Source: an uncultured Rhodopila sp. (GTDB taxonomy: Bacteria > Pseudomonadota > Alphaproteobacteria > Acetobacterales > Acetobacteraceae). Taken from it: a stretch of DNA of 64,000 nt. Location: the NCBI GenBank assembly GCA_903932145.1, contig CAIZFE010000086.1, positions 372,001 to 436,000 on the forward strand, given 5' to 3'. Shown here in pieces: positions 52,133-60,580 of the stretch. The notes beneath the pieces were generated by a model that was not told where the DNA came from, did not search any database, and saw only the letters and a list, made by a program, of their open reading frames with translations. Position 1 is the stretch's first letter. Each line of letters opens with the position of its first letter. The position numbers and the translations under genes are program-made.

Positions 52133-52789
52133 TTATCCCGCGTTTGTAAGCAAAGCCCGGCTGTCCACGAATGTAACCCCAAGCCCGGTCAACCGATCCC
52201 GCGTCTCGTCCATTGTGGTCCGGCCATCCGACGTCGTCAGCCCGATCCCCCGGCACGCATCTTCTATGACAACCACGCTAAACCCCAACCCGGCCGCATC
52301 CTCGGCCGACCAGCCGACGCAGAAATCGGTGGCCAAACCACACAGAAACACACGGGAGAATCCGCGCTGCCGGAGCCAGCCCTCCAGCCCGGTCGGCGTC
52401 TCCCGGTCATTCTCGAAGAACGCCGAATAGCTGTCCAACTCAGGCCGGAACCCCTTGCGGATAACCGCCTCGATCCGGGTCTGGTCGATGTCCGGATGGA
52501 TCGCCGCCGATGCCGTCCCGGCGACTCCATGATCCGGCCACAGGACCTGCTGCCCGTACGGCATCCCGATCGATTCGTACGCCTGCCGTCCCGGATGCGC
52601 GCTGGCGAACGACGCATGGCCGGCCGGGTGCCAGTCCTGGGTGGCGAAGGCATGCCCGAACCGCCGCAGCAGCCGGTTAATCACCGGCACGACCCCGTCG
52701 CCATCCGCCACCGGTAACTCCCCACCCGGCATAAACGTCGGCTGCGCGTCGATTATTCCGAGGATATCGCGGTTTGGATCGATTTGCAT
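52133..52789 (-). CDS. pncA: Nicotinamidase (isochorismatase fold)
   Basis: PncA hydrolyses nicotinamide to nicotinate in NAD recycling. The 218-residue enzyme has the catalytic Asp in IIDAQPTFMPGGELPV (near residue 12), metal ligands in ATQDWHPAGHASF (near 50), a Lys in VIRKGF (near 110) and the catalytic Cys in LCGLATDFCVGWSAEDA (near 158). The ATG at 52789 fits GGGAG upstream better than a GTG six bases earlier. It is divergent from the binding-protein gene at 52875. Confidence 0.93.
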   Translation of the reverse strand: MQIDPNRDILGIIDAQPTFMPGGELPVADGDGVVPVINRLLRRFGHAFATQDWHPAGHASFASAHPGRQAYESIGMPYGQQVLWPDHGVAGTASAAIHPDIDQTRIEAVIRKGFRPELDSYSAFFENDRETPTGLEGWLRQRGFSRVFLCGLATDFCVGWSAEDAAGLGFSVVVIEDACRGIGLTTSDGRTTMDETRDRLTGLGVTFVDSRALLTNAG

Positions 52790-52874
52790 CGGCACACTCC
52801 CTGTTCAGACCGGTTCAGCCGGTTTAGCGTCGCACGGTTGGGTTAAGCTGAAAAGAATTCCAGGAGCACACCGT

Positions 52875-54443
52875 ATGCGTTTCCCGCTCACCGTCCTCGC
52901 CTTGCTGGCCACCCTATCAACTGCCCCGGCCAACGCCGTGACCTTTCGTTGGGCGAACGACGGCGATGTGAATGCCATGGATCCGGTGACGCGGCAGGAG
53001 ACCGTGCAGCTCAGCTTCCTGGCGAACATCTACGAACCGCTGGTCCGCCGTAACCGCGACCTGGGACTGGATCCTGCTTTGGCAATCTCCTGGGAGCAGA
53101 CCTCTCCCACCGTCTGGCGGTTTCACCTGCGCCAGGGCGTGAAATTCCAGGATGGCTCGCCGTTTACCGCCGACGATGTGGTGTTCACGCTGAAGCGCTT
53201 CCAGAAGCCCAATTCGTCCATGCGCGCACCGATGTCGCCGGTGAAAGACGTGGTCAAGATCGACGACTTCACCGTCGATTTCGAAACCACCATCCCCGAC
53301 CCGATCTTCCTGCAAGAGCAGACCAACCTGCTGATCATGTCGAAAGCCTGGTGCGAGGCGCATAACACCGTCGAGCCGGTCGTGATCGGCAAGGACGATA
53401 CCTACGCGCTGCATTACGCCATGGGCACCGGCCCGTTCAGCCAGGTCTCGCGGGAGCCGGATCGCAAGACCGTCCTGGAGAAGAACCCGCTATGGTGGGA
53501 CAAGCCCGAACACAACATCGACCGCGTTGAGTTCAACGTCATCTCCTCCGCGCCAACCCGCGTCGCGGCGTTGCTGTCCGGAGAGGTCGATATGATCTAC
53601 AGCGTGCCGCCGCAGGACATCGCTCGGATCAAGCAGACCGAGGGCCTGAAGCTGTGGCAAACCCCCGAATTGCGCACCATCTTCCTGGCCTTCAACCTCA
53701 GCCGCGATGAACTGCCGAGCTCCGACATCAAGGGCAAGAACCCGCTGCGCGACGTCCGGGTGCGGGAAGCCGTTGCGCTTGCCATCGACGAGCCCACCAT
53801 CGCCACCCGCGTCATGCTCGGTCTCGGCCACCCGACCGCCGAGATGTGGGGACCGGGCGTCAACGGTTATAATGCGGCCCTGGATGTCCGCGCGAAGCCC
53901 GACCCCGCCAAGGCCAAACAACTGATGGCCGACGCCGGTTATCCGAACGGATTTAAACTTGGCTTAGACTGCCCGAACGACCGCTATGTGATGGATGAGC
54001 AGATCTGCACCGCGATCGTGCCGATGCTGGCGCGTATCGGCATCAAGATCGATCTGAACGCGCAGACCAAAACGAAGTTCTTCACCAAGATCAATTACCC
54101 CAACTACGACAGCGATTTCTACATGCTGGGTTGGACGCCGGCGACGTATGACGCACATAACGTGCTGTATACGCTGTTGGGCACCCGGAACGGCAAACGC
54201 GGTGAGGTCAACGACGGCGGTTACTCGAACCCGGTTTTGGACGATCTGATCGATAAGATCGGTGTCGAAACGGACGTGCCGAAGCGGGCCGCGATGCTGC
54301 ACCAATCGATTGAAATCCTTGAGAAGGATATGCCGACGATTCCGCTGCATCAGCAGGTGATCGTGTGGGCGTCGAAGACCAACGTGGAACTGGCCCAGCC
54401 CGCCGACAATTTCTTCCCGTTCCGTTTCGTTCGTATGCAGTGA
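52875..54443 (+). CDS. Peptide/opine-type ABC substrate-binding protein (family 5)
   Basis: The 522-residue exported protein has a signal peptide (MRFPLTVLALLATLSTAPANA) and the SBP family 5 pattern: YEPLVRRNRDLGLDPALAISWE, VKFQDGSPFTADDVVFTLKR, MGTGPFSQVSREPDR and PLRDVRVREAVALAIDEPTI. The ATG follows CAGGAGCACACCGT. No permease or ATPase gene follows; instead a DapA-family gene starts seven bases after the stop. It must use a transporter encoded elsewhere or act in sensing. Confidence 0.92.
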   Translation: MRFPLTVLALLATLSTAPANAVTFRWANDGDVNAMDPVTRQETVQLSFLANIYEPLVRRNRDLGLDPALAISWEQTSPTVWRFHLRQGVKFQDGSPFTADDVVFTLKRFQKPNSSMRAPMSPVKDVVKIDDFTVDFETTIPDPIFLQEQTNLLIMSKAWCEAHNTVEPVVIGKDDTYALHYAMGTGPFSQVSREPDRKTVLEKNPLWWDKPEHNIDRVEFNVISSAPTRVAALLSGEVDMIYSVPPQDIARIKQTEGLKLWQTPELRTIFLAFNLSRDELPSSDIKGKNPLRDVRVREAVALAIDEPTIATRVMLGLGHPTAEMWGPGVNGYNAALDVRAKPDPAKAKQLMADAGYPNGFKLGLDCPNDRYVMDEQICTAIVPMLARIGIKIDLNAQTKTKFFTKINYPNYDSDFYMLGWTPATYDAHNVLYTLLGTRNGKRGEVNDGGYSNPVLDDLIDKIGVETDVPKRAAMLHQSIEILEKDMPTIPLHQQVIVWASKTNVELAQPADNFFPFRFVRMQ

Positions 54444-54450
54444 ATTACAC

Positions 54451-55308
54451 ATGATTTCGGGTCTTTGGGCTGCCTCCGCCACACCGGTTCAGGCAGATGG
54501 ATCGGTCGATCACGCGGCTTTCGCCAACCACGCCCATCGATTGCTGGTGCGTGGCTGCGACGGCCTGGTGTTGTTCGGAACCTCGGGTGAGGGACCGTCG
54601 TTTTCTATCGCGCAACGACTGGCGGCGGTGGAATTCGTGCTGCGATCCGGCGTGGCGGCGGAACAACTGGCGGTGGGAACCGGGTGTCCGGCGGTTGTCG
54701 ATACGATCGCCATGACGCGTGCCTGCCTGGCGCTGGGCATCACGCGGGCGATGATCCTGCCGCCGTTCTACTTTGCCGGCGCCCCGGATGCGGGCATCGA
54801 GGACGCCTTTGCCGAGGTTATCGACGGTGTCGCGGATCAGCGTTTGTCGGCCTGTCTGTATCACATTCCGCAGGTCAGCGGCGTCGGCGTGCCGGCGGCG
54901 GTGCTGGGACGGTTACGCGCGCGGTACGGCGCCGTCGTGGCCGGGGTGAAGGACAGCACCGGCGATTTCGACAGCTTCCTGGCCTTCCGCCGCGAGGCGC
55001 CCGATGCCGCCGTGCTGGTCGGCGCGGAGGTTCTCATCGCTCGGGCATTGGCTCAGGGCGGGGCAGGGACGATCTGCGGGATGGCGAATCTGGTGCCGGG
55101 CCTCGTGCGCCGGATGTTCGACGGGACCGAGGCGCAACGGGATATGGAGGCGGCCTGCACTCAGGTCACCAACATTCCTATGATGAAAGCAGTCCTGGCG
55201 GCGATGGAAGACGAACCAATCTGGCGCCGGATGCGGCCGCCGTTGCGTTCGGCTGACGAAACCGAGGCTAAACGGGCAGCGAGCGTGCTGGCGCGGTTGG
55301 AGGGGTAG
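54451..55308 (+). CDS. DapA-family aldolase/lyase (dihydrodipicolinate synthase-like)
   Basis: The 285-residue class I pyruvate-type lyase has GLVLFGTSGEGPSFS (near residue 38), ILPPFYFAGAPDAGI, the catalytic Tyr in LSACLYHIPQVSGVGVP (near 137) and the Schiff-base Lys in VAGVKDSTGDFDSF (near 168). Such enzymes act on 2-keto sugar acids, N-acetylneuraminate or dihydrodipicolinate. The GTSGEGPS variant and the adjacent binding protein favour a catabolic role over lysine synthesis. It is probably cotranscribed with the binding protein. Confidence 0.88.
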   Translation: MISGLWAASATPVQADGSVDHAAFANHAHRLLVRGCDGLVLFGTSGEGPSFSIAQRLAAVEFVLRSGVAAEQLAVGTGCPAVVDTIAMTRACLALGITRAMILPPFYFAGAPDAGIEDAFAEVIDGVADQRLSACLYHIPQVSGVGVPAAVLGRLRARYGAVVAGVKDSTGDFDSFLAFRREAPDAAVLVGAEVLIARALAQGGAGTICGMANLVPGLVRRMFDGTEAQRDMEAACTQVTNIPMMKAVLAAMEDEPIWRRMRPPLRSADETEAKRAASVLARLEG

Positions 55309-55350
55309 GGCGACGAATTTCGGTAGCCCGGCTTTCATTCTCCCGTCGTC

Positions 55351-55425
55351 ATGGTGCGCGACGGCGCACCATCCACGTCTTTGTTTTCAACAATGAAAGA
55401 CGTGGATGCCGACCTTCGTCGGCAT
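55351..55425. repeat. Array of three hairpins between convergent genes (REP-like)
   Basis: Three palindromes abut: ATGGTGCGC/GCGCACCAT (55351-55372, 4-base loop), ATCCACGTCTTT/AAAGACGTGGAT (55371-55407, 13-base loop) and ATGCCGAC/GTCGGCAT (55406-55425, 4-base loop). Adjacent stems share bases at their junctions. The array lies between the stops of the DapA-like and AtuA genes. The last stem resembles dispersed alphaproteobacterial extragenic repeats. It may also terminate transcription or protect mRNA ends. Confidence 0.7.
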
Positions 55426-55489
55426 GCCGGTATGCTCTGACGGAGAGTCGGCCGCAACGGCGGTTGTTATTAGCGTGGACTGTCGTGAG

Positions 55490-56884
55490 TCACACCGTTT
55501 CAATCTCCACCGGAAACAACGTGTCCGCATCATCGACGTGCAGCAGATGGTAAACGTTGAACCGGTACGCCGGCCCAAGCGAGACCTCCGGCGGCGTAAA
55601 CGGAAATGCAATGTTCCCGGCAGTGGACAAGCGTCCCGGATAGCCGAAATGCAGCAGGAACTGCTTACAGGTCCGCACCACCTCGGACGCGCGTTCCCGT
55701 GTCGGCGCGATGCATTCACCCATGATGAACACCTCGCCGGGCGGCGGTTCGTTCTCCGGCACCACCATGCGCACGCCGTCGATGCCATACACACGGAACC
55801 GCAACGTGTAATCCATCGGCTGCTCCTCGCAAACCAGGCTTTCCACAAGGTCCGCCACCTTTGGCAGCAGCCCCTTGCATTGCGCGATGAACCGAGGATC
55901 CGCTGACCCGCACAGCAAAACCGCGCGTTCGCCAACCTTGATCGCGCCTTCCAGCTTGATCGTCGGTGCCGTCGTGTCGCGCCACGTCGCGCCGCTGACA
56001 CGGGCGCGCCGGTCGTCCACCGCTTCGTATTGCGCCCGCGACAAATCCAGCGTGCCGTCCGGTTCCTGCATGGTGAACGGGTCTGATTGTTCGTATAAAC
56101 TATGTGCTGCCACCGAAATGGGAGTCGCCCGCCGCTCCGGATTCATGCTTTCCAGAACGAAACCATCGTGATCGAGTTCCGCCAGGATCGGATCGCGTCC
56201 GCCCGGAACGCAGCATAACGACCCGCACTCGATGATCTTCGCCATGTGCATCGCGAGCCCAATCGGGAATCCCAAAAGCGCGGGCAGAGACGCGAAAATC
56301 GCCGTATCGCAGGCGCGCCCCGCCACGATCACATCGACATCCGCCGCCAGGGCATGCCTGAACGGTCCCATGCCCATTTGCCCGACGATGTGCGACGCTT
56401 CGGTCACGTCCTCCTCGGTCAGGTCCGGCATGCCGTCGAAGCTTGTCACTTTCCCGGAATGGACGGCCTGTAGCAGAACCGGCCGGGGAATATCCGCCCG
56501 CATCACCGCCATCCGGAAACTCAGCCCATCGGCATGCGCAATGTCGCGAATCATCGCCAGCGTGGCGTCCAAATGCGGTCCCGCGCCGGCCGACCCGGCC
56601 GTCCCGATCACCAGCGGCACATCCAGGCCGCGTGCGGCCAGCAACACGCGGCGCAAATCCCGTCGCGTGGCCTCGGGCGAGGTCGCCATCTCGCCTTTGC
56701 CCAGATAAGTTGGGCCGATGTCGATCGACCCCATGTCGCAACCGATCAGATCAGGTTTGCGCGCAACACCGGCTCTGAACGATGCGGCCGGAATGCCATA
56801 CCCGAGCTGGCCCGAAGCCCCGAGCAGACGGATCGGGCGAGGCGAGCGGCGGAATTCTGCGATGATGCGTCCGGAGGCGCTCAT
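55490..56884 (-). CDS. AtuA-family (DUF1446) protein
   Basis: The 464-residue protein has the acyclic-terpene-utilisation AtuA pattern: RLLGASGQLGYGIP, LIGCDMGSIDIGPTYLG (near residue 47), LVIGTAGSAGAGPHLD (near 90), DVIVAGRACDTAIFASLPAL and CVPGGRDPILAELDHDGF. AtuA-type proteins occur in degradation pathways for terpenoid or other carboxylic acids; their biochemical role is unclear. The ATG overlaps the DUF4387 stop by four bases. The two families commonly occur together. Confidence 0.87.
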   Translation of the reverse strand: MSASGRIIAEFRRSPRPIRLLGASGQLGYGIPAASFRAGVARKPDLIGCDMGSIDIGPTYLGKGEMATSPEATRRDLRRVLLAARGLDVPLVIGTAGSAGAGPHLDATLAMIRDIAHADGLSFRMAVMRADIPRPVLLQAVHSGKVTSFDGMPDLTEEDVTEASHIVGQMGMGPFRHALAADVDVIVAGRACDTAIFASLPALLGFPIGLAMHMAKIIECGSLCCVPGGRDPILAELDHDGFVLESMNPERRATPISVAAHSLYEQSDPFTMQEPDGTLDLSRAQYEAVDDRRARVSGATWRDTTAPTIKLEGAIKVGERAVLLCGSADPRFIAQCKGLLPKVADLVESLVCEEQPMDYTLRFRVYGIDGVRMVVPENEPPPGEVFIMGECIAPTRERASEVVRTCKQFLLHFGYPGRLSTAGNIAFPFTPPEVSLGPAYRFNVYHLLHVDDADTLFPVEIETV

Positions 56885-57183
56885 ATCTCGATCCCCAGTA
56901 ACGGCGCGTGTTGTTGCGCCCCGTAAACATCCAGATCGCCCGGATCGCCTGCCATGATCGCGCGCGCCATCACGATCTTGATCGCCCGTCCAACCGGGTA
57001 AGGAATGATCGTCACCTGATCCGCCGGCACGCGGTACAGCCGCCCGATATTCTCAGCCCCCAAACCGGGAGACTGCGCCACACGCTGATAATCCGCATCC
57101 GATCCGAAAATGATATCCAGTGTCAGCCGCCGAGGCCCCGCATTTTTGCTGCGGATCACCCGCGCGATGTCGGATAGTTTCAT
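56881..57183 (-). CDS. DUF4387-family protein
   Basis: The 100-residue protein matches DUF4387: LSDIARVIRSKNAGPRRLTLDIIF at the N-terminus and VTIIPYPVGRAIKIVMARAIMAGDPGDLDVYGAQQHAPLL at the C-terminus (shown in pieces of the whole). It overlaps the amidohydrolase stop upstream and the AtuA start downstream, both by four bases, so the three proteins are coupled and probably act together, possibly as a complex. Confidence 0.85.
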   Translation of the reverse strand: MKLSDIARVIRSKNAGPRRLTLDIIFGSDADYQRVAQSPGLGAENIGRLYRVPADQVTIIPYPVGRAIKIVMARAIMAGDPGDLDVYGAQQHAPLLGIEI

Positions 57184-58397
57184 GGCGTGTGCAACTCCGC
57201 CCGTGGCCGCGTCACTGTGCGCAGGCCCTTCCTGAACACCACCAAAGGCCCGCGAACTTCCGCAATGGCTTCCTCGGGTGTCGCCGCATCGAATATGACA
57301 ATATCGGCCGGATTGCCAACCGCGATCCCGTAGTCGGACAAGTTCATCAACCGGGCAGACCGGTCTGTCAGCATCGAAAAGCAGTCGCGCAACCGATGCG
57401 CCTCACCGATCTGACACACATTGGCCTGCAGATTGGCGATCCGGATCAGGTTGCCATCGCCCAGCGGCGTAAACGGATTGAGAATGTTATTCGAAGAGAT
57501 CGAACAGTTCACCCCGTTCTCGACCAGCGCATTGGCATCCGCCACGCCACGCCGCACGCTATGATCCTGATCGCGCCCCATCATATACAAATCCGTCGCC
57601 GGCAGCACTGTCACAGCCACGCCGGCATCAGCGATTTCAGCCGCCAGCGCCTGCAAATCCCGCGGCGGTAACGTCGAATACTTGCAGCCATGCCCGACCG
57701 CGACCCGGCCGCCCAGGCCGTATTGCTTGGTCAACGCACACACAAGATGGATATCCATGTCCGCGGAAGAATTGCCGGAGTCCAAATGCATGTCGATATC
57801 GACATCGTACTCCCGCGCCAGAGCGAAAATCCGATGAATCTGTCCCGCCTTATCCGGATCGTAATTCGGCGCCGCCCCGATCACCCGCGCCCCACGTTTC
57901 AACGCCATCACCAGCAGTTCGTCCGACCGGGGATTGTTCGTAAGCCCTTCCTGAGGGAACACGCACAACTCGATGTCGATCGCCCAGGCATAATCCCGCC
58001 GCAACCGGTCCAGCGCGTCGTAGCTGCGCATCTCAACGCCCGAATCCAGTTCGACGTGGGTGCGCATTCGGGTGGTACCGTGCCTGATGCAGTTCTCCAG
58101 GGTCACGCTGGCGCGCTGATAGACGTCCGCCTCGGTAAACGTCGCTTTCACCGCCGCGACGCGAGGCACCGCGTTGGCATTGCGGCCATCCTCCGGCGGG
58201 CACCGGTCGATGATCCGGGTCTTGTCCAGATGAATGTGCGTTTCGACCAGGCCGGCACACGCCAAATGCCCAGCCGCATTATAGGCGGGCGCATCGGTCG
58301 CCAGGTTCGGCTTAATCGCGACAATCCGGCCGCCCGCGATACCGATATCGACCGGGGCCTCACCAAAGATGCGTGCGTTGCGGATAACGAGGTCCAT
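57180..58397 (-). CDS. Amidohydrolase-family metal-dependent hydrolase (cytosine deaminase-like)
   Basis: The 405-residue protein has the metal motif LVETHIHLDKTRIID (HxH, near residue 56), a conserved His in DIDMHLDSGNS (near 200), VAVGHGCKYS (near 240) and VTVLPATDLYMMGRDQD with the metal Asp (near 280). The HLDKT signature is typical of CodA/AtzC-type deaminases and hydrolases of ring amides. It is cotranscribed with DUF4387 and AtuA and lies 57 bases after crcB. The substrate is unknown; a heterocyclic or amide compound is inferred. Confidence 0.88.
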   Translation of the reverse strand: MDLVIRNARIFGEAPVDIGIAGGRIVAIKPNLATDAPAYNAAGHLACAGLVETHIHLDKTRIIDRCPPEDGRNANAVPRVAAVKATFTEADVYQRASVTLENCIRHGTTRMRTHVELDSGVEMRSYDALDRLRRDYAWAIDIELCVFPQEGLTNNPRSDELLVMALKRGARVIGAAPNYDPDKAGQIHRIFALAREYDVDIDMHLDSGNSSADMDIHLVCALTKQYGLGGRVAVGHGCKYSTLPPRDLQALAAEIADAGVAVTVLPATDLYMMGRDQDHSVRRGVADANALVENGVNCSISSNNILNPFTPLGDGNLIRIANLQANVCQIGEAHRLRDCFSMLTDRSARLMNLSDYGIAVGNPADIVIFDAATPEEAIAEVRGPLVVFRKGLRTVTRPRAELHTP

Positions 58398-58454
58398 GCC
58401 GTCCCCTTTTGTGCCGCTGGCACCGTGCCAGCCCGGGGGCGGGGCTGTAAAGCG

Positions 58455-58832
58455 TCAGAGGCGCCCGAGCAGCCAGCCGCAATAGGTCGCGATGACACAC
58501 AGCACGACGGAACCAACGGCATAGCCGAACGCCGGCACCACATCGCCGTTCTGCAGCAACTCCAGCGTCTGCAAGCTGAATGCCGAGAATGTCGTGAACC
58601 CACCACAGATCCCGGTCATCAGGAAAATTCGGATATCCGGATGCATCCCAACCCGCGCCGGGGTCAGCGTTACCCCGGCGACCAGTCCAATAACGAACGA
58701 CCCCAGCACGTTAATCAGCAGCGTGCCCCACGGGAATCGAGGCCCCGTCAGCGCCGTTATCGCCCCAGCCATCCAGAAGCGGGCGAGGCTCCCCATCGCA
58801 CCGCCCGCCGCCACCGCGACCCATGCCCCCAT
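58455..58832 (-). CDS. crcB: Fluoride channel CrcB/FluC
   Basis: The 125-residue four-helix membrane protein has the family motifs GGAMGSLARFWM (near residue 10), WGTLLINVLGSFVIGLV (near 35-52) and GICGGFTTFSAFSLQTLELL (near 73-92). CrcB dimers export fluoride ions. The gene starts six bases after the stop of the binding-protein gene and precedes the amidohydrolase, so it lies inside a catabolic operon. There is no leader long enough for its own fluoride riboswitch. Confidence 0.93.
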   Translation of the reverse strand: MGAWVAVAAGGAMGSLARFWMAGAITALTGPRFPWGTLLINVLGSFVIGLVAGVTLTPARVGMHPDIRIFLMTGICGGFTTFSAFSLQTLELLQNGDVVPAFGYAVGSVVLCVIATYCGWLLGRL

Positions 58833-58838
58833 ATCCGG

Positions 58839-60413
58839 CTACGCCTTCTCTATGTTCCAGAACACGGGCACCGGTCCCTTGAGTTGCCCGGTCACCGTCT
58901 TGCGCCAGGCGGTCGGCGGGAAATACTGCCCCAGCGGAACATAGGGCACGTCAGTCAGCACCTCATCCTGAATGGCGGACGCCAAACGTTTCTGTTCAGC
59001 GACATCGCCGCTGTCGATCCACTGGTCATGCAAGGTCTCCAACTTCGCGTCGTCCGGCCAGCCAAACCAGGCCTTGACGCCATTTCCGCGGGCCGCCGGC
59101 GTGGCGAGCGGATTGAGGTGGTCCACCGCCGGGAACGACGCGCAAAAGATCGACCAACCGCCCTTATCGATCGGCTCCTTACTCGCCCGGCGTTGCACCA
59201 CGGTGCCCCAGTCCATCGACTGGTCATCCACGTTGATGCCGATCGCTTTCATCCGCGCCGCGATCACCTGGCACATCGCATCGTAAAACGTCTGGTCCGT
59301 CGGATGCAGCAGCACGACCTTTTCGCCGTTGTAGCCAGCGGCTTTCAGCATCGACCGCAGCTCATCCGGAGACTTCTTGCCGCCCAGCCGATCCATCCCA
59401 ACGGTGCTGGCGCTATCGGTCCCCGGCAGGAACACCCCAACCGGCGCGTTATACCCCGTCGCGTCCTCACCCATCACCGCCTGCATGACCTCGACCTGAT
59501 CGATCGCCGCCAGGATGGCCTGTCGCACGCCAATATTGGCGGTCGGTCCTTGCAGCGAGTTCAACCGAGCCACAGGATACAGCCCGTACTGGTCCAACCG
59601 ATCCACCACCACGTCCTTGTTCTTGCGAAGCAGCGGCAACAGGTCGGGCAGGGGGGCCTCCAACCAGTCAATCTCCCCATTCTGCAACGCATTCGCCGCG
59701 GTCGATGCGTCCGGCACGATCCGCCACTCCACCCGCTCGACCAGCGCGCGCTTGGCCCCGGACGTAAAGTCGGGCGTTTCCGACCGAGGCACATACCCCG
59801 TCGCCTTCGAAAACACCGCTCGGCTGCCCGAGACATACTCGGAAGGCTCAAACCGGAACGGCCCGCTGCCCACGACTTCAGCGATCTGCTTATACGGATC
59901 GGTCACCGCGATACGCGCCGGCATGATCACCGGTGGGCTGGGCTGGGAGCGCGCCAAAGCGAAGGGCAGCGCTGCAAAAGGCTTCTTCAGCCGGAATACC
60001 AACGTGCGATCGTCCGGTGCCTCCAGCGCATCCAGGCGATCCGCCAGAATCTGCCCGACCGCATCGCGTTTCATCCAGCGCTGCAGCGAAGGCACGCAGT
60101 CACTGGCCAGAACCTTGGCGCCATCATGGAACACCAGTCCGTCACGCAGCTTGATCGTCCAGCGCTTGCCGTCGTCCTCGACAACATGCCCCTCGGCCAT
60201 CTGCGGATGCGGATTCAGCTTCGAATCCAACCCGTAGAGCGTCTCGAACACCAGGAACGCGTAATTCCGGGTCACCGTGGCGGTCGTCCAGATCGGATCC
60301 AGGCTGGTCAGATTCGCCTGAGGGACAAAGATCAGCGGCTTCACGCCCTGCGCAATGGCCGGCCGGGCCAGGGTCACCGCGGCCGAGGCCGCCAGAAAGT
60401 CGCGCCGTTTCAT
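58839..60413 (-). CDS. Peptide/opine-type ABC substrate-binding protein (family 5)
   Basis: The 524-residue exported protein has a signal peptide (MKRRDFLAASAAVTLARPAIA, with RRDFL resembling a twin-arginine signal). Family 5 features follow: LFETLYG-like VFETLYGLDSKLNP, IKLRDGLVFHDGAKVLASD, VGSGPFRFEPSEYV, NIGVRQAILAAIDQVEVM and the C-terminal QDEVLTDVPYVPLGQYFPP. It is the first gene of the operon with crcB, amidohydrolase, DUF4387 and AtuA. No permease is encoded nearby. Confidence 0.92.
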   Translation of the reverse strand: MKRRDFLAASAAVTLARPAIAQGVKPLIFVPQANLTSLDPIWTTATVTRNYAFLVFETLYGLDSKLNPHPQMAEGHVVEDDGKRWTIKLRDGLVFHDGAKVLASDCVPSLQRWMKRDAVGQILADRLDALEAPDDRTLVFRLKKPFAALPFALARSQPSPPVIMPARIAVTDPYKQIAEVVGSGPFRFEPSEYVSGSRAVFSKATGYVPRSETPDFTSGAKRALVERVEWRIVPDASTAANALQNGEIDWLEAPLPDLLPLLRKNKDVVVDRLDQYGLYPVARLNSLQGPTANIGVRQAILAAIDQVEVMQAVMGEDATGYNAPVGVFLPGTDSASTVGMDRLGGKKSPDELRSMLKAAGYNGEKVVLLHPTDQTFYDAMCQVIAARMKAIGINVDDQSMDWGTVVQRRASKEPIDKGGWSIFCASFPAVDHLNPLATPAARGNGVKAWFGWPDDAKLETLHDQWIDSGDVAEQKRLASAIQDEVLTDVPYVPLGQYFPPTAWRKTVTGQLKGPVPVFWNIEKA

Positions 60414-60536
60414 CGTTATTTCCTCCGCACAAGCGCGCGGCCATAGCCGATTTTTCGGAATTGCTCAAAGCCGTGTCAGAAAACCGCCGGATAGCCGCGT
60501 TGCACACCGCGCATGGCAATCGCACTGGCATCCATA

Positions 60537-60557
60537 TGATAACGTCGCTTATTATCA
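60537..60557. promoter_or_regulatory. Candidate MarR operator
   Basis: TGATAA (60537-60542) and TTATCA (60552-60557) form a 21-base interrupted palindrome in the divergent region, ending 23 bases before the marR start. The position fits an autoregulatory operator controlling the efflux operon and perhaps the divergent binding-protein gene. Confidence 0.5.
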
Positions 60558-60580
60558 GCTCTACAATTTAGGACGCCCTC

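Noticed and set aside
58833-58838. Fluoride riboswitch for crcB
   Set aside because: Only six bases separate crcB from the upstream gene, too short for a leader RNA.
57690-60446. 918-codon open frame on the plus strand
   Set aside because: It is antisense to the amidohydrolase, crcB and a binding-protein gene, all with clear family motifs; its composition (Arg/His/Gln-rich) is a high-GC shadow.
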